DNA from: Amycolatopsis acidicola | GTDB lineage: Bacteria > Actinomycetota > Actinomycetes > Mycobacteriales > Pseudonocardiaceae | Assembly: GCF_007713735.2 (NCBI RefSeq) | Contig: NZ_VMNW02000047.1 | Location: forward strand, 1-63,420 | Length of the DNA: 63,420 nucleotides | Reading direction: 5' to 3' | Part shown: piece after piece, positions 33,235 through 41,493 of the stretch | Position numbering within the stretch: position 1 is the first letter of the stretch | How the letters are laid out: each line of letters starts with the position of its first letter | The notes under the pieces: generated by a model | The model's database searches: none | Told to the model about the DNA's origin: nothing | Seen by the model: only the letters and a program-made list of their open reading frames with translations | Position numbers and translations under genes: made by a program

Positions 33235-34058
33235 GCGTGCACACCGAAGCACCACCGGAAACCCTCGCCGCAGGGGAAAAGGCGTCGCCGCCCGCCCGGA
33301 ACCGGGTGCGCGCCGCGTGGCCGCCCGCGTTGTTCCTCGTGCTGCTCGCGGCGGGCTGGCAGCTGATGGCCACCAGCCTCGACAACCTCCTCGTGCCGGA
33401 CCTCGGCGAGATCGCCAAAGCAGTCGGAGACACCGTCTCAAGTGGACTGTTCCTGCCCGAGCTGGGCGTGACGCTGCTGCGGGTGGCGCTCGGGTTCGCC
33501 CTGGGCTTCGCGGTTTCGCTCGTGGTCGGCATCGGTATGGGCCGCAACCCGGTGGTGCGCCGGTTCTTCGAGCCCGCCGTGCTGCTCGGGCTCACCGTGC
33601 CGAGCCTGGTGTGGGCACTGCTGTGCGTGATCTGGTTCGGCGTGGGGCTGGCGAACCCGGTGATCGCCGTCGCGCTGTCCGCCGCGCCAGCGCTGACGCT
33701 CAACATCTACCAGGGCATCACGTCGATCTCAGGCGACCTGATCGAAATGACGCACGTGTACCGGTTCCCGCTCGGGCGGCGGCTGCGGTACCTGTGGCTG
33801 CCCGCCGTCCAGCCCGCGTTGTTCTCCGGCGCGCGGATCGGGCTTTCCCTGTCGTGGAAGGTGATCGTGCTGGTCGAGGTGTTCGGCATGTCCAGCGGCG
33901 TCGGCTACCAGCTCAACAACGAGTTCGGCGCGCAGAACGTGGCCGGGGTGCTCGCCTGGACGCTGCTGTTCGGTGTGGTGATGGCGATCCTCGAATACGG
34001 GGTGCTGCAAGGGCTCGAACGGTATTTCACCCGCTGGCGGAAGGCGAGTTCGGTATGA
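33231..34058 (+). CDS. ABC transporter permease, sulfonate/nitrate type (SsuC-like)
   Basis: A 275-residue permease with about six hydrophobic helices. The region SISGDLIEMTHVYRFPLGRR and the following LRYLWLPAVQPALFSG form the EAA coupling loop typical of SsuC/TauC/NrtB permeases. ATGA overlap with the binding protein and ATGA overlap with the ATPase make a three-gene importer cassette. The N-terminal tail (about 25 residues) is cytosolic and variable. Confidence 0.87.
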   Translation: MSVHTEAPPETLAAGEKASPPARNRVRAAWPPALFLVLLAAGWQLMATSLDNLLVPDLGEIAKAVGDTVSSGLFLPELGVTLLRVALGFALGFAVSLVVGIGMGRNPVVRRFFEPAVLLGLTVPSLVWALLCVIWFGVGLANPVIAVALSAAPALTLNIYQGITSISGDLIEMTHVYRFPLGRRLRYLWLPAVQPALFSGARIGLSLSWKVIVLVEVFGMSSGVGYQLNNEFGAQNVAGVLAWTLLFGVVMAILEYGVLQGLERYFTRWRKASSV

Positions 34059-34765
34059 GCGCGGTGATCCTGGACCGGATCGGCAAGCGGTTCACCGGCA
34101 CCGGCGCGGCCGAAACCGTGTTCGACGGCTTCTCGCTGCGGGTCGAGCCGGGCGAGCTGGTGGCCGTGGTCGGCGCCTCCGGAACCGGGAAGACGACGTT
34201 GCTGCATCTCGTGGCCGGGCTGGAAAAACCCGATACGGGAACGGTTTCCGTGAACAGCGCGGACAGGCTGGGCATGGTGTTCCAGCAGCCTCGCCTGCTG
34301 GACTGGGTGCCGGTGCGCAAGAACGTCGAGCTGGCCGTCGAGGCGGCCGGGCTGCCCACCGGTGGCGTCGACGAGATCCTCGACGCGGTCGGATTGCTGG
34401 AGTACGCGGGCAAGTTCCCGTCCGTGCTCTCGGGCGGGCAGCGCCAACGCGTCGCCGTCGCGCGGGCTTTCGCCGTGCAGCCCGCGCTGATGTTGCTGGA
34501 CGAGCCCTTCAGCGCGCTCGACGAGATCACCGGCCGCCGGTTGCGCCTGCTGCTGCAGGACTTGTGGCTGCAGCGCCCGCTCACCGGCCTGCTGGTCACG
34601 CACAACCCCGCCGAGGCCGCGCTGCTGGCCGACCGCGTCGTGGTGCTTTCGGGCCGCCCGGCCGTGCTCAGCCAGGAGTACACAGTGGACCTTCCGCGGC
34701 CGCGGTCGCCGGAGGACCCCGCGCTGTTCGACGTGCACCGGCGGATCGTCGCCGATCTGGTCTGA
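34055..34765 (+). CDS. ABC transporter ATPase, sulfonate/nitrate type (SsuB-like)
   Basis: A 236-residue ATPase with Walker A GASGTGKTTLLHL, Q-loop MVFQQPRLLDW, signature LSGGQRQRVAVARA, Walker B LMLLDEPFSALD and H-loop LLVTHNPAEA. QQPRLL.W is characteristic of the SsuB/TauB group. Normal family length, unlike the second SsuB-like ATPase at 40543, which has an insertion. Last gene of the importer cassette; the second signal-less paralogue follows after 33 bases. Confidence 0.9.
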   Translation: MSAVILDRIGKRFTGTGAAETVFDGFSLRVEPGELVAVVGASGTGKTTLLHLVAGLEKPDTGTVSVNSADRLGMVFQQPRLLDWVPVRKNVELAVEAAGLPTGGVDEILDAVGLLEYAGKFPSVLSGGQRQRVAVARAFAVQPALMLLDEPFSALDEITGRRLRLLLQDLWLQRPLTGLLVTHNPAEAALLADRVVVLSGRPAVLSQEYTVDLPRPRSPEDPALFDVHRRIVADLV

Positions 34766-34798
34766 GTTTTCCCTTACCGCACAGAGGAAAGGTGTGTC

Positions 34799-35689
34799 AT
34801 GCCCACTTCGGTCACCATGGAGACGCTGTCGCTGGTGTTCTCGCTGCCGCAGCTGGTCGCGAAGGACGAAGGCTACTTCGCCGACGAAGGTCTCGACGTC
34901 AGCTTCGTGCCGAAGGAGTACGCGTCCGTCACGTACCTCGACAACCACGAGCTGCTGAGCGCGTTCGGCTCCACCAAATCCCACTTCGAGAGCGGCGAGG
35001 CCACTCTCTACCGCGCCTGCGAGTGGGGCCAGATCCGCCGTTCGCACGACAGCACCGTCGGCGGGCGCGTGGTGAGCAAACGCGCCACCGTCGGCAGCCA
35101 GGCCATCCTCGTCCGCCCCGACGCGCCCGAGGTGCACCCGTCGGATCTGGCGAACAAGGAGGTCGCGGTCAACTTCCACCACGGCTCGCACTACGTCGCG
35201 CTGCAGATGCTGGAGGGTTTCCTGCCGCGCGAGGAGATCAAGGTGGTGCACCTCGGCGGCCCGCAGCAGCGCTACGAAGCGTTGCGGGACGGGAAGATCC
35301 AGGCTGCCGCGCTGATGGAGCCGTGGATCACCCTGGCCGAGAAGCAGGGCTACAAGGTGCTTTCCGAGGCGTTCTACATCGGCTCCGAGGTGGCCAGCCC
35401 CGACCTCGACGCCGAGACCTACGACGCGATCGGCCGCGCCGTGGACCGCGCGGTCGCGAAGCTGAACGAAGACCCGCGCCCGTATCTGCACCACCTGATC
35501 GCCGAGGTGCCGCCGGAGCTGGGCGAGCTGCGCCCGGAGGACTTCCCGCTCGGGCGTTTCCGGTTCGTGAAGCAGGAACCGTACCCGGAGGCGGAGTTCC
35601 AGCGCACCTACGACTGGATGGTCGGCTGGAAGCTGATCGAGGACGATTCGCGGTACGGCCAGCTCGTCAGCAACCTCGTCACGACCTGA
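34799..35689 (+). CDS. cytosolic SsuA/THI5-fold protein, putative enzyme (paralogue 2)
   Basis: A 296-residue paralogue of the protein at 31329. It lacks a signal peptide (MPTSVTMETLSLVFSLPQLV leads straight into the fold). The only cysteine is Cys74 in YRACEWGQ; HHGSHYVALQMLEG, LMEPWI and FYIGSEVASPDLD match the first paralogue motif for motif. Conservation of one Cys and one His in two diverged proteins argues for catalysis rather than solute binding. It may act with paralogue 1 as a heterodimer or on a second substrate. AGGAAAGG precedes ATG 34799. Confidence 0.75.
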   Translation: MPTSVTMETLSLVFSLPQLVAKDEGYFADEGLDVSFVPKEYASVTYLDNHELLSAFGSTKSHFESGEATLYRACEWGQIRRSHDSTVGGRVVSKRATVGSQAILVRPDAPEVHPSDLANKEVAVNFHHGSHYVALQMLEGFLPREEIKVVHLGGPQQRYEALRDGKIQAAALMEPWITLAEKQGYKVLSEAFYIGSEVASPDLDAETYDAIGRAVDRAVAKLNEDPRPYLHHLIAEVPPELGELRPEDFPLGRFRFVKQEPYPEAEFQRTYDWMVGWKLIEDDSRYGQLVSNLVTT

Positions 35690-35691
35690 GC

Positions 35692-36846
35692 GTGACCACG
35701 GGCACCACGGCCACACCCGCACGCGCGCGGGTGTGGCCGCTCTACGTCGGCGGGTTCCTCGGCCCGTACGGCAGCACGATGGTCACCCCGATGATCCACG
35801 AAGTCGCGGCCGGGCTGCACGGCACCGAAACCGCGGCGGCCGGCGCCGTCACCGCGTACATGCTGCCGTTCGCCGGGCTGATGCTGTTCTCCGGCACGCT
35901 GGCCGAACGCTGGGGCCGCCGCCGCACGATGCGGATCTCCTTGCTGGTGTTCGTGTTCGCGAGCGCCTGGTGCGCGTTTTCCCCTGACCTGCCGTGGTTC
36001 CTGGCAGGCCGAGCTTTGCAGGGCGCGACGAACGCCTTCACCACGCCGCTGCTGGTGGCGGCGATCGGCGACCTGGTGCCGGGGGAGCGGCTGGGCCGCG
36101 CGCTGGGCTGGTTCGCCGCGATGCAGGCCGCCGGACAGGCGTTCAGCCCGTTGGTGAGCGGGCTTTCGTCGGCGGTGCACTGGCGGCTGGCGTTCGTTTT
36201 CCCGGCCGTGGTGGCGCTCGTGCTCGCCGCGCTGCCGCCCGACGAGGCTTCCTCCGCGCGGCGGGCGACGGGGCGCGCGTCGTGGCGGGCGTTGCTGTCG
36301 GCGCGGCTGGCCGTGGCGTGCGTCGTGTCCTTCACGTGCTATCTCGCCGCGGTGGGGCTGACCGTATTGAGCACCTTACGGGCGCAGCAGGTGTTCGGCC
36401 TCGGCCCGGCGGAGCGCGGTCTGGTGGGCGCCGGGTTCGGTGTCGCGGGCCTCGTGTGCGCGGGCGTGCTCGGCCGGCTGCTGGACCGCGCGGGCGCCCG
36501 CACGGTCGGCCTGGCGATGAACGCGCTGCTGGTCACGGGCGTGCTCGTGGCCGCGTTCTCGGGCACGATCGCCTTGCTGGCGCTGGGAATCGTGCTCGCC
36601 GGGATCGCCGTCACGGGGTTGCGGTCCACGGTCAACTCGCTCGCCGTGACGAGCGCGCCGGGCAACCGGGGCGGCGCCTCGTCACTCGCCTTGTCGCTGC
36701 AGTTCTTCGGCGGCGCGCTCGCCCCCGCGCTGTGGGTGCCGCTGTACACGTCGTCCGGCAGCTGGGGCTTCGCCGCCGGGGCGCTCGCTCCCGCGCTCGC
36801 TTTCGGCGTGGTCGCGGTCACTCCGAAATTGCTGGCTCCGCGCTGA
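35692..36846 (+). CDS. MFS transporter
   Basis: A 384-residue MFS permease with around 12 hydrophobic segments and the loop motif GTLAERWGRRRTMR between helices 2 and 3. It most resembles drug:H+ antiporter-type exporters (DHA1-like), with a short loop between the two halves. It begins two bases after the stop of paralogue 2, so it is in the same operon, where it may export a product, for example a desulfonated metabolite. Substrate unknown. Confidence 0.83.
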   Translation: MTTGTTATPARARVWPLYVGGFLGPYGSTMVTPMIHEVAAGLHGTETAAAGAVTAYMLPFAGLMLFSGTLAERWGRRRTMRISLLVFVFASAWCAFSPDLPWFLAGRALQGATNAFTTPLLVAAIGDLVPGERLGRALGWFAAMQAAGQAFSPLVSGLSSAVHWRLAFVFPAVVALVLAALPPDEASSARRATGRASWRALLSARLAVACVVSFTCYLAAVGLTVLSTLRAQQVFGLGPAERGLVGAGFGVAGLVCAGVLGRLLDRAGARTVGLAMNALLVTGVLVAAFSGTIALLALGIVLAGIAVTGLRSTVNSLAVTSAPGNRGGASSLALSLQFFGGALAPALWVPLYTSSGSWGFAAGALAPALAFGVVAVTPKLLAPR

Positions 36847-36925
36847 AAACACCGACAGGGGGTTGTCGCGGGCACCCGCCACAGTGGTGACAGCCGGGAA
36901 GGACCCGGCGTCCACAGGAGGAAAA

Positions 36926-37294
36926 ATGCCCGCATTGAACGCGATCGCCTGGTTCGAGGTCGCCACCGACAACCCGGCCGAGGCCGAGCGGTTCTACGGC
37001 GATGTCTTCGGCTGGCAGGTGGCGCACGACGACACCAAGAGCACCGACTCGGCGTATCAGATCTTCAGCACCGGCAGCCTCTCCGGCGGCCTGTTCGACA
37101 CCAAGGGGGAAATGGCCGGCTACGCGGTTTTCGGCGTGCTCGTCGAAGATGTGGAGGCCACCTGCCGCCGTGTCGAAGAGGCGGGCGGCAAGGTGCAGCG
37201 CGCCCCGCACACGAACCCGGCCGGGGTGACCTTCGCGCATCTGCTCGACCCCGCCGGCAACCACTTCTCCGTGTTCCGGACGCCGGTCAGCTGA
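36926..37294 (+). CDS. VOC/glyoxalase-fold protein
   Basis: A 122-residue VOC-superfamily protein: AIAWFEVATDNPAEAERFYGDVFGW at the start (ends AIAWFEVA and FYGDVFGW) and the closing strand DPAGNHFSVF. The internal layout resembles the 27-kDa-antigen Cfp30B-like half domain common in actinobacteria. The ligand is unknown. ACAGGAGGA precedes the ATG. It stands alone after the MFS gene and overlaps the convergent WYL regulator by eight bases. Confidence 0.75.
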   Translation: MPALNAIAWFEVATDNPAEAERFYGDVFGWQVAHDDTKSTDSAYQIFSTGSLSGGLFDTKGEMAGYAVFGVLVEDVEATCRRVEEAGGKVQRAPHTNPAGVTFAHLLDPAGNHFSVFRTPVS

Positions 37295-37985
37295 GCGAAA
37301 GCTGGGTGACGACGCCGTAGGGGATGTCGAGGTCCTCCGCCCGGAACGGCCGCGCGGGCGGGACCTCGGCTTTCACCGAGACCGCGTGGATCCGGTCGGT
37401 GCGGAAGACCCGTACGGCGTCCCGCAGCCGGCACCAGGCCACGAGATACCAGTGCTCCTCCTTGCCGATGTAGCCCAGCGGCTCGATTTCCCTTGTGGTG
37501 ACGGCACCTTCGCGATCGGCGTACCCGATGCGCAGCACCCGCCCGGCGGTGACGGCGCTCGCTATCGCTCGGGACATCGGCACTCGCCCGGGCACGTCCG
37601 TCAGCAGGTGGACGCGCCCGGCCAGCTCGCGTGCCGCCTCGGCGTCGTCCGCCTGCATCGCCGCGATCAGCTTGCGCAGCGCCGAACCCGCCTTCGCCTG
37701 GAACGGCGTGCCCGACATCCGCCGCAGCGCGACCGCCATCGCCACCGCTTCGCCCGGCGTCAGGTTGACCGGCGGGAGCGTGCGGGCCTTGTCGAGGCAG
37801 TACCCGCCCCTGCGCCCCGGCTCGGCGTACACCGGCACGCCCGACTGCTGCAGCGCCGAGATGTCCCGCTCCACCGTGCGCAGGCTCACTTCGAACCGCT
37901 CCGCGAGCCAGCGCGCGCTGCGCGGGCGGGGCGCGACGGCGCGCAGCTCCTCGACGAGGGCGTACAGGCGATCGGTGCGATTCAC
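37287..37985 (-). CDS. WYL-domain HTH regulator (YafY/DeoR-like)
   Basis: A 232-residue regulator with an N-terminal helix-turn-helix (SARWLAERFEVSLRTVERDI) and a C-terminal WYL domain (REIEPLGYIGKEEHWYLVAWC, given by its ends REIEPL and HWYLVAWC). WYL proteins sense nucleic acids or small ligands and often control DNA-damage, defence or metabolic genes. GTG 37985 was chosen because TAGCTT lies exactly 7 bases before it, as expected for leaderless translation; an in-frame TTG at 37994 is the alternative. The target is unknown; the VOC gene is the nearest partner but is convergent. Confidence 0.82.
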   Translation of the reverse strand: MNRTDRLYALVEELRAVAPRPRSARWLAERFEVSLRTVERDISALQQSGVPVYAEPGRRGGYCLDKARTLPPVNLTPGEAVAMAVALRRMSGTPFQAKAGSALRKLIAAMQADDAEAARELAGRVHLLTDVPGRVPMSRAIASAVTAGRVLRIGYADREGAVTTREIEPLGYIGKEEHWYLVAWCRLRDAVRVFRTDRIHAVSVKAEVPPARPFRAEDLDIPYGVVTQLSLS

Positions 37986-38020
37986 GCCCGCCAAGCTAGA
38001 CGCGGGGTACGACAGTTTCC

Positions 38021-38929
38021 TCAGTTCTCGAAGTAGTGCGCCTGCGCGAGGTCCTCCAACAACCCGGGGTGCGTCGGCTCCCAGCCCAGGACTTCGCGCG
38101 TGCGCGCGGTCGTCACCGGGTTGTCGGCCAGGACGGCTCCGCCGAGGAAACCGAAGTGGGCCGCGGCTTCCTCGGCCGGGATGCTCTTCACCGGAAGGTC
38201 GAGGCGCTGGCCGATGATCTCCGCGATCTGCTTGAGCGGGATGCCCTCGTCCCCGACGGGGTGCAGCCGCGAACCGGCAGGCGCCTTCTCGAGCGCGAGC
38301 TGGTAGACGCGCGCCGCGTCCAGCGTGTGCCCGGCGGGCCAGCGGTTGGCGCCGTCACCGACGTACGCCGAAACGCCCTGCTCGCGGGCTATCCGGATGA
38401 GCGACGGGACGAACCCGTGCTTGTCGAGGTCGCTGTGCACCACCGGCGGCAGCCGCACGACCGACGACCGGATGCCCCGCTCCGCCAGCCCGGCGACGAG
38501 GTTCTCCGCGTCGATCCGCGGGCCGGACGCGACCACGTCGTCCTCCGTGCCGGGGCGGTCCAGGCCCGCGCTGAGCAGCATCATCGTGCCCGAGGTGCCG
38601 ACGAAGGACTTGCCTTCACCCTCGCCGAGGCCGTCGGCGAGAGCCCGCACCGCGGCGAGGTCGGTGGCGACCGCGCCCTCGTAGTCGCCGGTGGTCATGG
38701 CTTCGTGGTTGAAAGCCAGGTGGATCACGCCGTCGACGCCGGTGGCCGCCTCGCGCAGCCCGTCCGGGTCGTGCAGGTCGCCGCGGCGGGCGGTGGCGCC
38801 GAGCGCGGTCACCTTCCCCGCCGAGGAGTCCGACCGGACCAGGCCGATGACCTCGTGCCCGGCCGAGACCAGCCCGGGGACGATCGCCGAACCCAGGTGC
38901 CCGGAGGCGCCGGTGATCAAGACACGCAT
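38021..38929 (-). CDS. NAD(P)-dependent epimerase/reductase, atypical SDR
   Basis: A 302-residue extended/atypical SDR. The cofactor motif TGASGHLGSAIVPGL is at the N terminus and GDLHDPDGL binds the adenine side, but the usual Y-x3-K is not found: the segment reads SGPRIDAENLV. It may be an NmrA-like or reductase-type member that uses other residues. It faces a TetR gene; two 21-bp palindromes in the gap suggest strict control by that repressor. Reaction unknown. Confidence 0.78.
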   Translation of the reverse strand: MRVLITGASGHLGSAIVPGLVSAGHEVIGLVRSDSSAGKVTALGATARRGDLHDPDGLREAATGVDGVIHLAFNHEAMTTGDYEGAVATDLAAVRALADGLGEGEGKSFVGTSGTMMLLSAGLDRPGTEDDVVASGPRIDAENLVAGLAERGIRSSVVRLPPVVHSDLDKHGFVPSLIRIAREQGVSAYVGDGANRWPAGHTLDAARVYQLALEKAPAGSRLHPVGDEGIPLKQIAEIIGQRLDLPVKSIPAEEAAAHFGFLGGAVLADNPVTTARTREVLGWEPTHPGLLEDLAQAHYFEN

Positions 38930-38960
38930 GAGAAATCCTCCCGTGGAGAGCTCCAGAGCC

Positions 38961-39012
38961 TGATGGCACCTGGTGTCATCACGATAGCAGGTGACGACAC
39001 CGGGTGCCATCA
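38961..39012. promoter_or_regulatory. double TetR operator
   Basis: Two 21-bp palindromes, 38961-38981 and 38992-39012, share the half-sites TGATGNCACC and GGTGNCATCA around one central base. Their centres are 31 bp apart, about three helical turns. The second ends one base before the -10 box TAGACT (39014-39019) of the TetR gene. Confidence 0.78.
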
Positions 39013-39025
39013 CTAGACTGGGGGG

Positions 39026-39598
39026 ATGAGCCGGTGGGAGCCGAACGCGCGCGAGCGGCTCGAGCGGGCCGCGCTCGAGCTCTTCGCCGAGCACGGATAC
39101 GACAACACGACGGTGGCCGGGATAGCCGAGCGCGCCGGGCTGACCAAACGCACGTTCTTCCGGTACTTCACCGACAAACGGGAAGTGCTGTTCTACGGGC
39201 AGGAACTGCTCGTGCAGCTCTTCGCCCGGTCGATCGCCGTGGCGCCCGAGTCCGCCACGCCATTGCAGGCGATCACCGCCGCGCTCGAAGCCAGCGAGGC
39301 GGCGTTCCAGCCCGAGCGCCGCGGCCTGGCCGCACGGCGGCAAGAAATCGTGGCCGCCAACGCGAGCCTGCGCGAGCGCGAGATGTTCAAGCGCGTCATC
39401 CTGACCGACACGATGGGCGACGCCCTGCGCGAGCGCGGCGTCCCGGACCCGGCCGCCAGCGTGGCCGCGGAGCTCGGCGCCCTCGCCTTCGGGATGGCGT
39501 TCCGGCGCTGGCTCGACGCCCCCGGCGAGCCGAAATACGGTGAGCTCGCGCGCGAAACCCTCGAGGAGATCAGGGCCACCGCGGCCGGGCTCGGCTGA
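39026..39598 (+). CDS. TetR/AcrR-family regulator
   Basis: A 190-residue TetR-type repressor: DNA-binding domain at residues 6-52 (RERLERAALELFAEHGYDNT, then GIAERAGLTKRTFFRYF). The C-terminal domain resembles the MftR-like group common in actinobacteria. No ribosome site is present; TAGACT ends 6 bases before the ATG, so the message is probably leaderless. It very likely represses itself and the divergent SDR through the double operator. Confidence 0.88.
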   Translation: MSRWEPNARERLERAALELFAEHGYDNTTVAGIAERAGLTKRTFFRYFTDKREVLFYGQELLVQLFARSIAVAPESATPLQAITAALEASEAAFQPERRGLAARRQEIVAANASLREREMFKRVILTDTMGDALRERGVPDPAASVAAELGALAFGMAFRRWLDAPGEPKYGELARETLEEIRATAAGLG

Positions 39599-39666
39599 CC
39601 GTCCACAGTGGTCAGTGGCATCCCCGCGCCGTTCTGGCAAGGGGGCGTCCGCCATCCGGGACGGCG

Positions 39667-39695
39667 TTGACCCTCCGGGAAGCGCGCGGTTGCAT
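39667..39695 (+). promoter_or_regulatory. possible promoter of the ssu operon
   Basis: TTGACC (39667-39672) and TTGCAT (39690-39695) are 17 bases apart, 38 bases before the GTG of ssuC. The -10 match is weak. No clear CymR- or SsuR-type operator or riboswitch was recognised in the 39599-39733 gap. Confidence 0.3.
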
Positions 39696-39733
39696 CTGCG
39701 GTCGAAGCCGTTGGACGACCGTGGGAGAAAACA

Positions 39734-40558
39734 GTGTCGCTGTCCGCGCCGGGCGTCGTGGCGCGCCCGGAGGAAGCCGCAGGTGCGCGGCCACGGGAAC
39801 CACGCCGGCGCCGCCTGCCCGATCTGCGCCGGTGGATCAGCCCGGTCGCGCTGCTGGTTCTCTGGCAGGTGGCCAGTTCCACGGGCCTGCTGCCGCCGGA
39901 CAAGCTGAGCTCCCCGTGGACCGTGCTGCAGGCGGGCGTCGAGACCGCGCAGTCGGGCGAACTGGGTGAGGCGTTCGCCGTTTCGATCGTGCGCGTCGCG
40001 CTGGGTTTCCTGCTGGGCGGCGGGATCGCGCTGGTGCTGGGCGTGGTGGCCGGCTTGTCGCGCTGGGGCGGGGTGCTCATCGACCCGCCCGTGCAGATGC
40101 TGCGCACGCTGCCTTTCTTCGGGCTGATCCCGTTGTTCATCCTGTGGTTCGGGATCGGCGAGGAACCGAAGATCGTGCTGGTCGCGCTCGGTGTGCTGTT
40201 CCCCTTGTACCTCAACATCTATTCGGGGATCCGCAACGTCGACGAGGACCTCGTGGAGGCGGCGGCCGCGCTCGGGTTCACCCGCTGGGAACGGCTCGTG
40301 CACGTGGTGCTGCCCGCCGCGGTCCCGCAGACCCTCGTCGGCCTGCGGCAGTCGCTCGGCGTCGCCTGGCTCGCGCTGATCGTCGGCGAAACGGTCAACG
40401 CCGACGCGGGCCTGGGCTACCTCATCAACAACGCGCGGGACTTCCTGCGCACCGACGTGATCGTCGTCGGCCTTGTCGTGTACGCGGCGCTCGGTCTCGC
40501 GACCGACGCGCTGGTCCGGCTGCTCGAACGGAGGGCGTTGCGGTGGCGGGGGAACTGA
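39734..40558 (+). CDS. ssuC: aliphatic sulfonate ABC transporter permease
   Basis: A 274-residue SsuC-type permease with about six hydrophobic helices. MLRTLPFFGLIPLFILWFGIG and the coupling loop VDEDLVEAAAALGFTRWERL (with VVLPAAVP following) are characteristic of SsuC. An Arg-rich cytosolic N-terminal tail precedes helix 1. GTG start. Its end overlaps the ATPase gene by 16 bases. The alkanesulfonate monooxygenase three genes downstream supports organosulfonate import. Confidence 0.88.
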   Translation: MSLSAPGVVARPEEAAGARPREPRRRRLPDLRRWISPVALLVLWQVASSTGLLPPDKLSSPWTVLQAGVETAQSGELGEAFAVSIVRVALGFLLGGGIALVLGVVAGLSRWGGVLIDPPVQMLRTLPFFGLIPLFILWFGIGEEPKIVLVALGVLFPLYLNIYSGIRNVDEDLVEAAAALGFTRWERLVHVVLPAAVPQTLVGLRQSLGVAWLALIVGETVNADAGLGYLINNARDFLRTDVIVVGLVVYAALGLATDALVRLLERRALRWRGN

Positions 40559-41493
40559 TCGCGCGGGTCCGCGGGCTGGACAAGCGATTCGGCGACCGCG
40601 CCGTGCTGTCCTCTTTGGACCTCGAAATCGGGCGCGGCGAGTTCGTGGCCCTGCTGGGCCGGAGCGGCTCGGGCAAGTCCACGCTGCTGCGGATCCTCGC
40701 CGGCCTCGACCCGGCCGTCGAGGGCGAGGCGAGCGTGGACGGCACGGTGTCGGTGGCGTTCCAGCAACCGCGCCTGCTGCCGTGGCGGCGGGTCTGGCGC
40801 AACGTCGTCCTCGGCCTCCACGACCAGCGTGTTGGCGCCTCCGGCGCGCGTGTTGGCCCTTCCGGCGCGCGTGTTGGCGCCTCGGGCGCGCGAGTTGGCG
40901 CCGCGCGGGGCCAAGACACGGTAGCGGGAACCGAAGCGGACGGCGGCGGCCGACCCGTGAACGGGCGGGGCCAACACGTCGACGGGAGGGGCCAACACGT
41001 CGACGGGACGGGCCAACACGTCGACGGGAGGGGCCAAGTCGTCGACGGGAGGGGCAAACTCGGTAGGGGGCGCGACCGGGCGCTCGCGGAGAAAGCGCTT
41101 TCCGAAGTCCACCTCGAAGGGCACGCGGACGCCTGGCCCCGCACCCTCTCCGGCGGTGAAGCGCAACGGGTTTCGCTGGCCCGCGCGCTCGTGCGCGAGC
41201 CGGATCTGCTGTTGCTCGACGAACCCTTCGGCGCGCTCGACGCGCTGACCCGGCTGGCGATGCACCGGCTCGTCGAGGACCTGTGGTCCGGGCACCGGCC
41301 GGGCGTGCTGCTGGTGACCCACGACGTGGATGAGGCGCTGCTGCTGGCCGACCGCGTGCTCGTGCTGGGGAACGGCCGGATCGTTTCCGAGCACGTACTG
41401 CGGCGCCCCCGTCCGCGGGCGCTGTCCGACCATCTCGAAGTCCGCACCGACGTGCTGGCCGACCTGGGAGTAAGCGAATATGCGACTACGTAA
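40543..41493 (+). CDS. ssuB: aliphatic sulfonate ABC transporter ATPase with repeat insertion
   Basis: A 316-residue SsuB-type ATPase: Walker A GRSGSGKSTLL (residues 39-49), Q-loop AFQQPRLLPW (72-81), signature LSGGEAQRVSLARA (from 202), Walker B LLLLDEPFGALD, H-loop LLVTHDVDEA. Between Q-loop and signature, about residues 95-178 form an insertion of heptapeptide repeats (RVGASGA-type four times, GQHVDGR-type four times) absent from ordinary SsuB proteins of about 240-260 residues. The frame is intact on both sides, so the protein may fold with a disordered loop at the helical subdomain. Confidence 0.85.
   Translation: MAGELIARVRGLDKRFGDRAVLSSLDLEIGRGEFVALLGRSGSGKSTLLRILAGLDPAVEGEASVDGTVSVAFQQPRLLPWRRVWRNVVLGLHDQRVGASGARVGPSGARVGASGARVGAARGQDTVAGTEADGGGRPVNGRGQHVDGRGQHVDGTGQHVDGRGQVVDGRGKLGRGRDRALAEKALSEVHLEGHADAWPRTLSGGEAQRVSLARALVREPDLLLLDEPFGALDALTRLAMHRLVEDLWSGHRPGVLLVTHDVDEALLLADRVLVLGNGRIVSEHVLRRPRPRALSDHLEVRTDVLADLGVSEYATT
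40829..41075. repeat. two inverted 21-bp minisatellite arrays inside ssuB
   Basis: Array 1 has four 21-base units starting at 40829, 40850, 40871 and 40892, each opening GTGTTGG (GAGTTGG in the last). Array 2 has units at period 21 (CCAACAC at 40971, 40992 and 41013, diverging at 41034 and 41055); read on the other strand these also open GTGTTGGCCC. The arrays are thus the same kind of unit in opposite orientation. Because 21 is a multiple of three, copy changes keep the frame. Confidence 0.85.

Noticed and set aside
40829..41075. Regular 21-bp repeats as a CRISPR array
   Set aside because: Units are contiguous without spacers, lie in frame inside an ABC ATPase gene and have no cas genes nearby.
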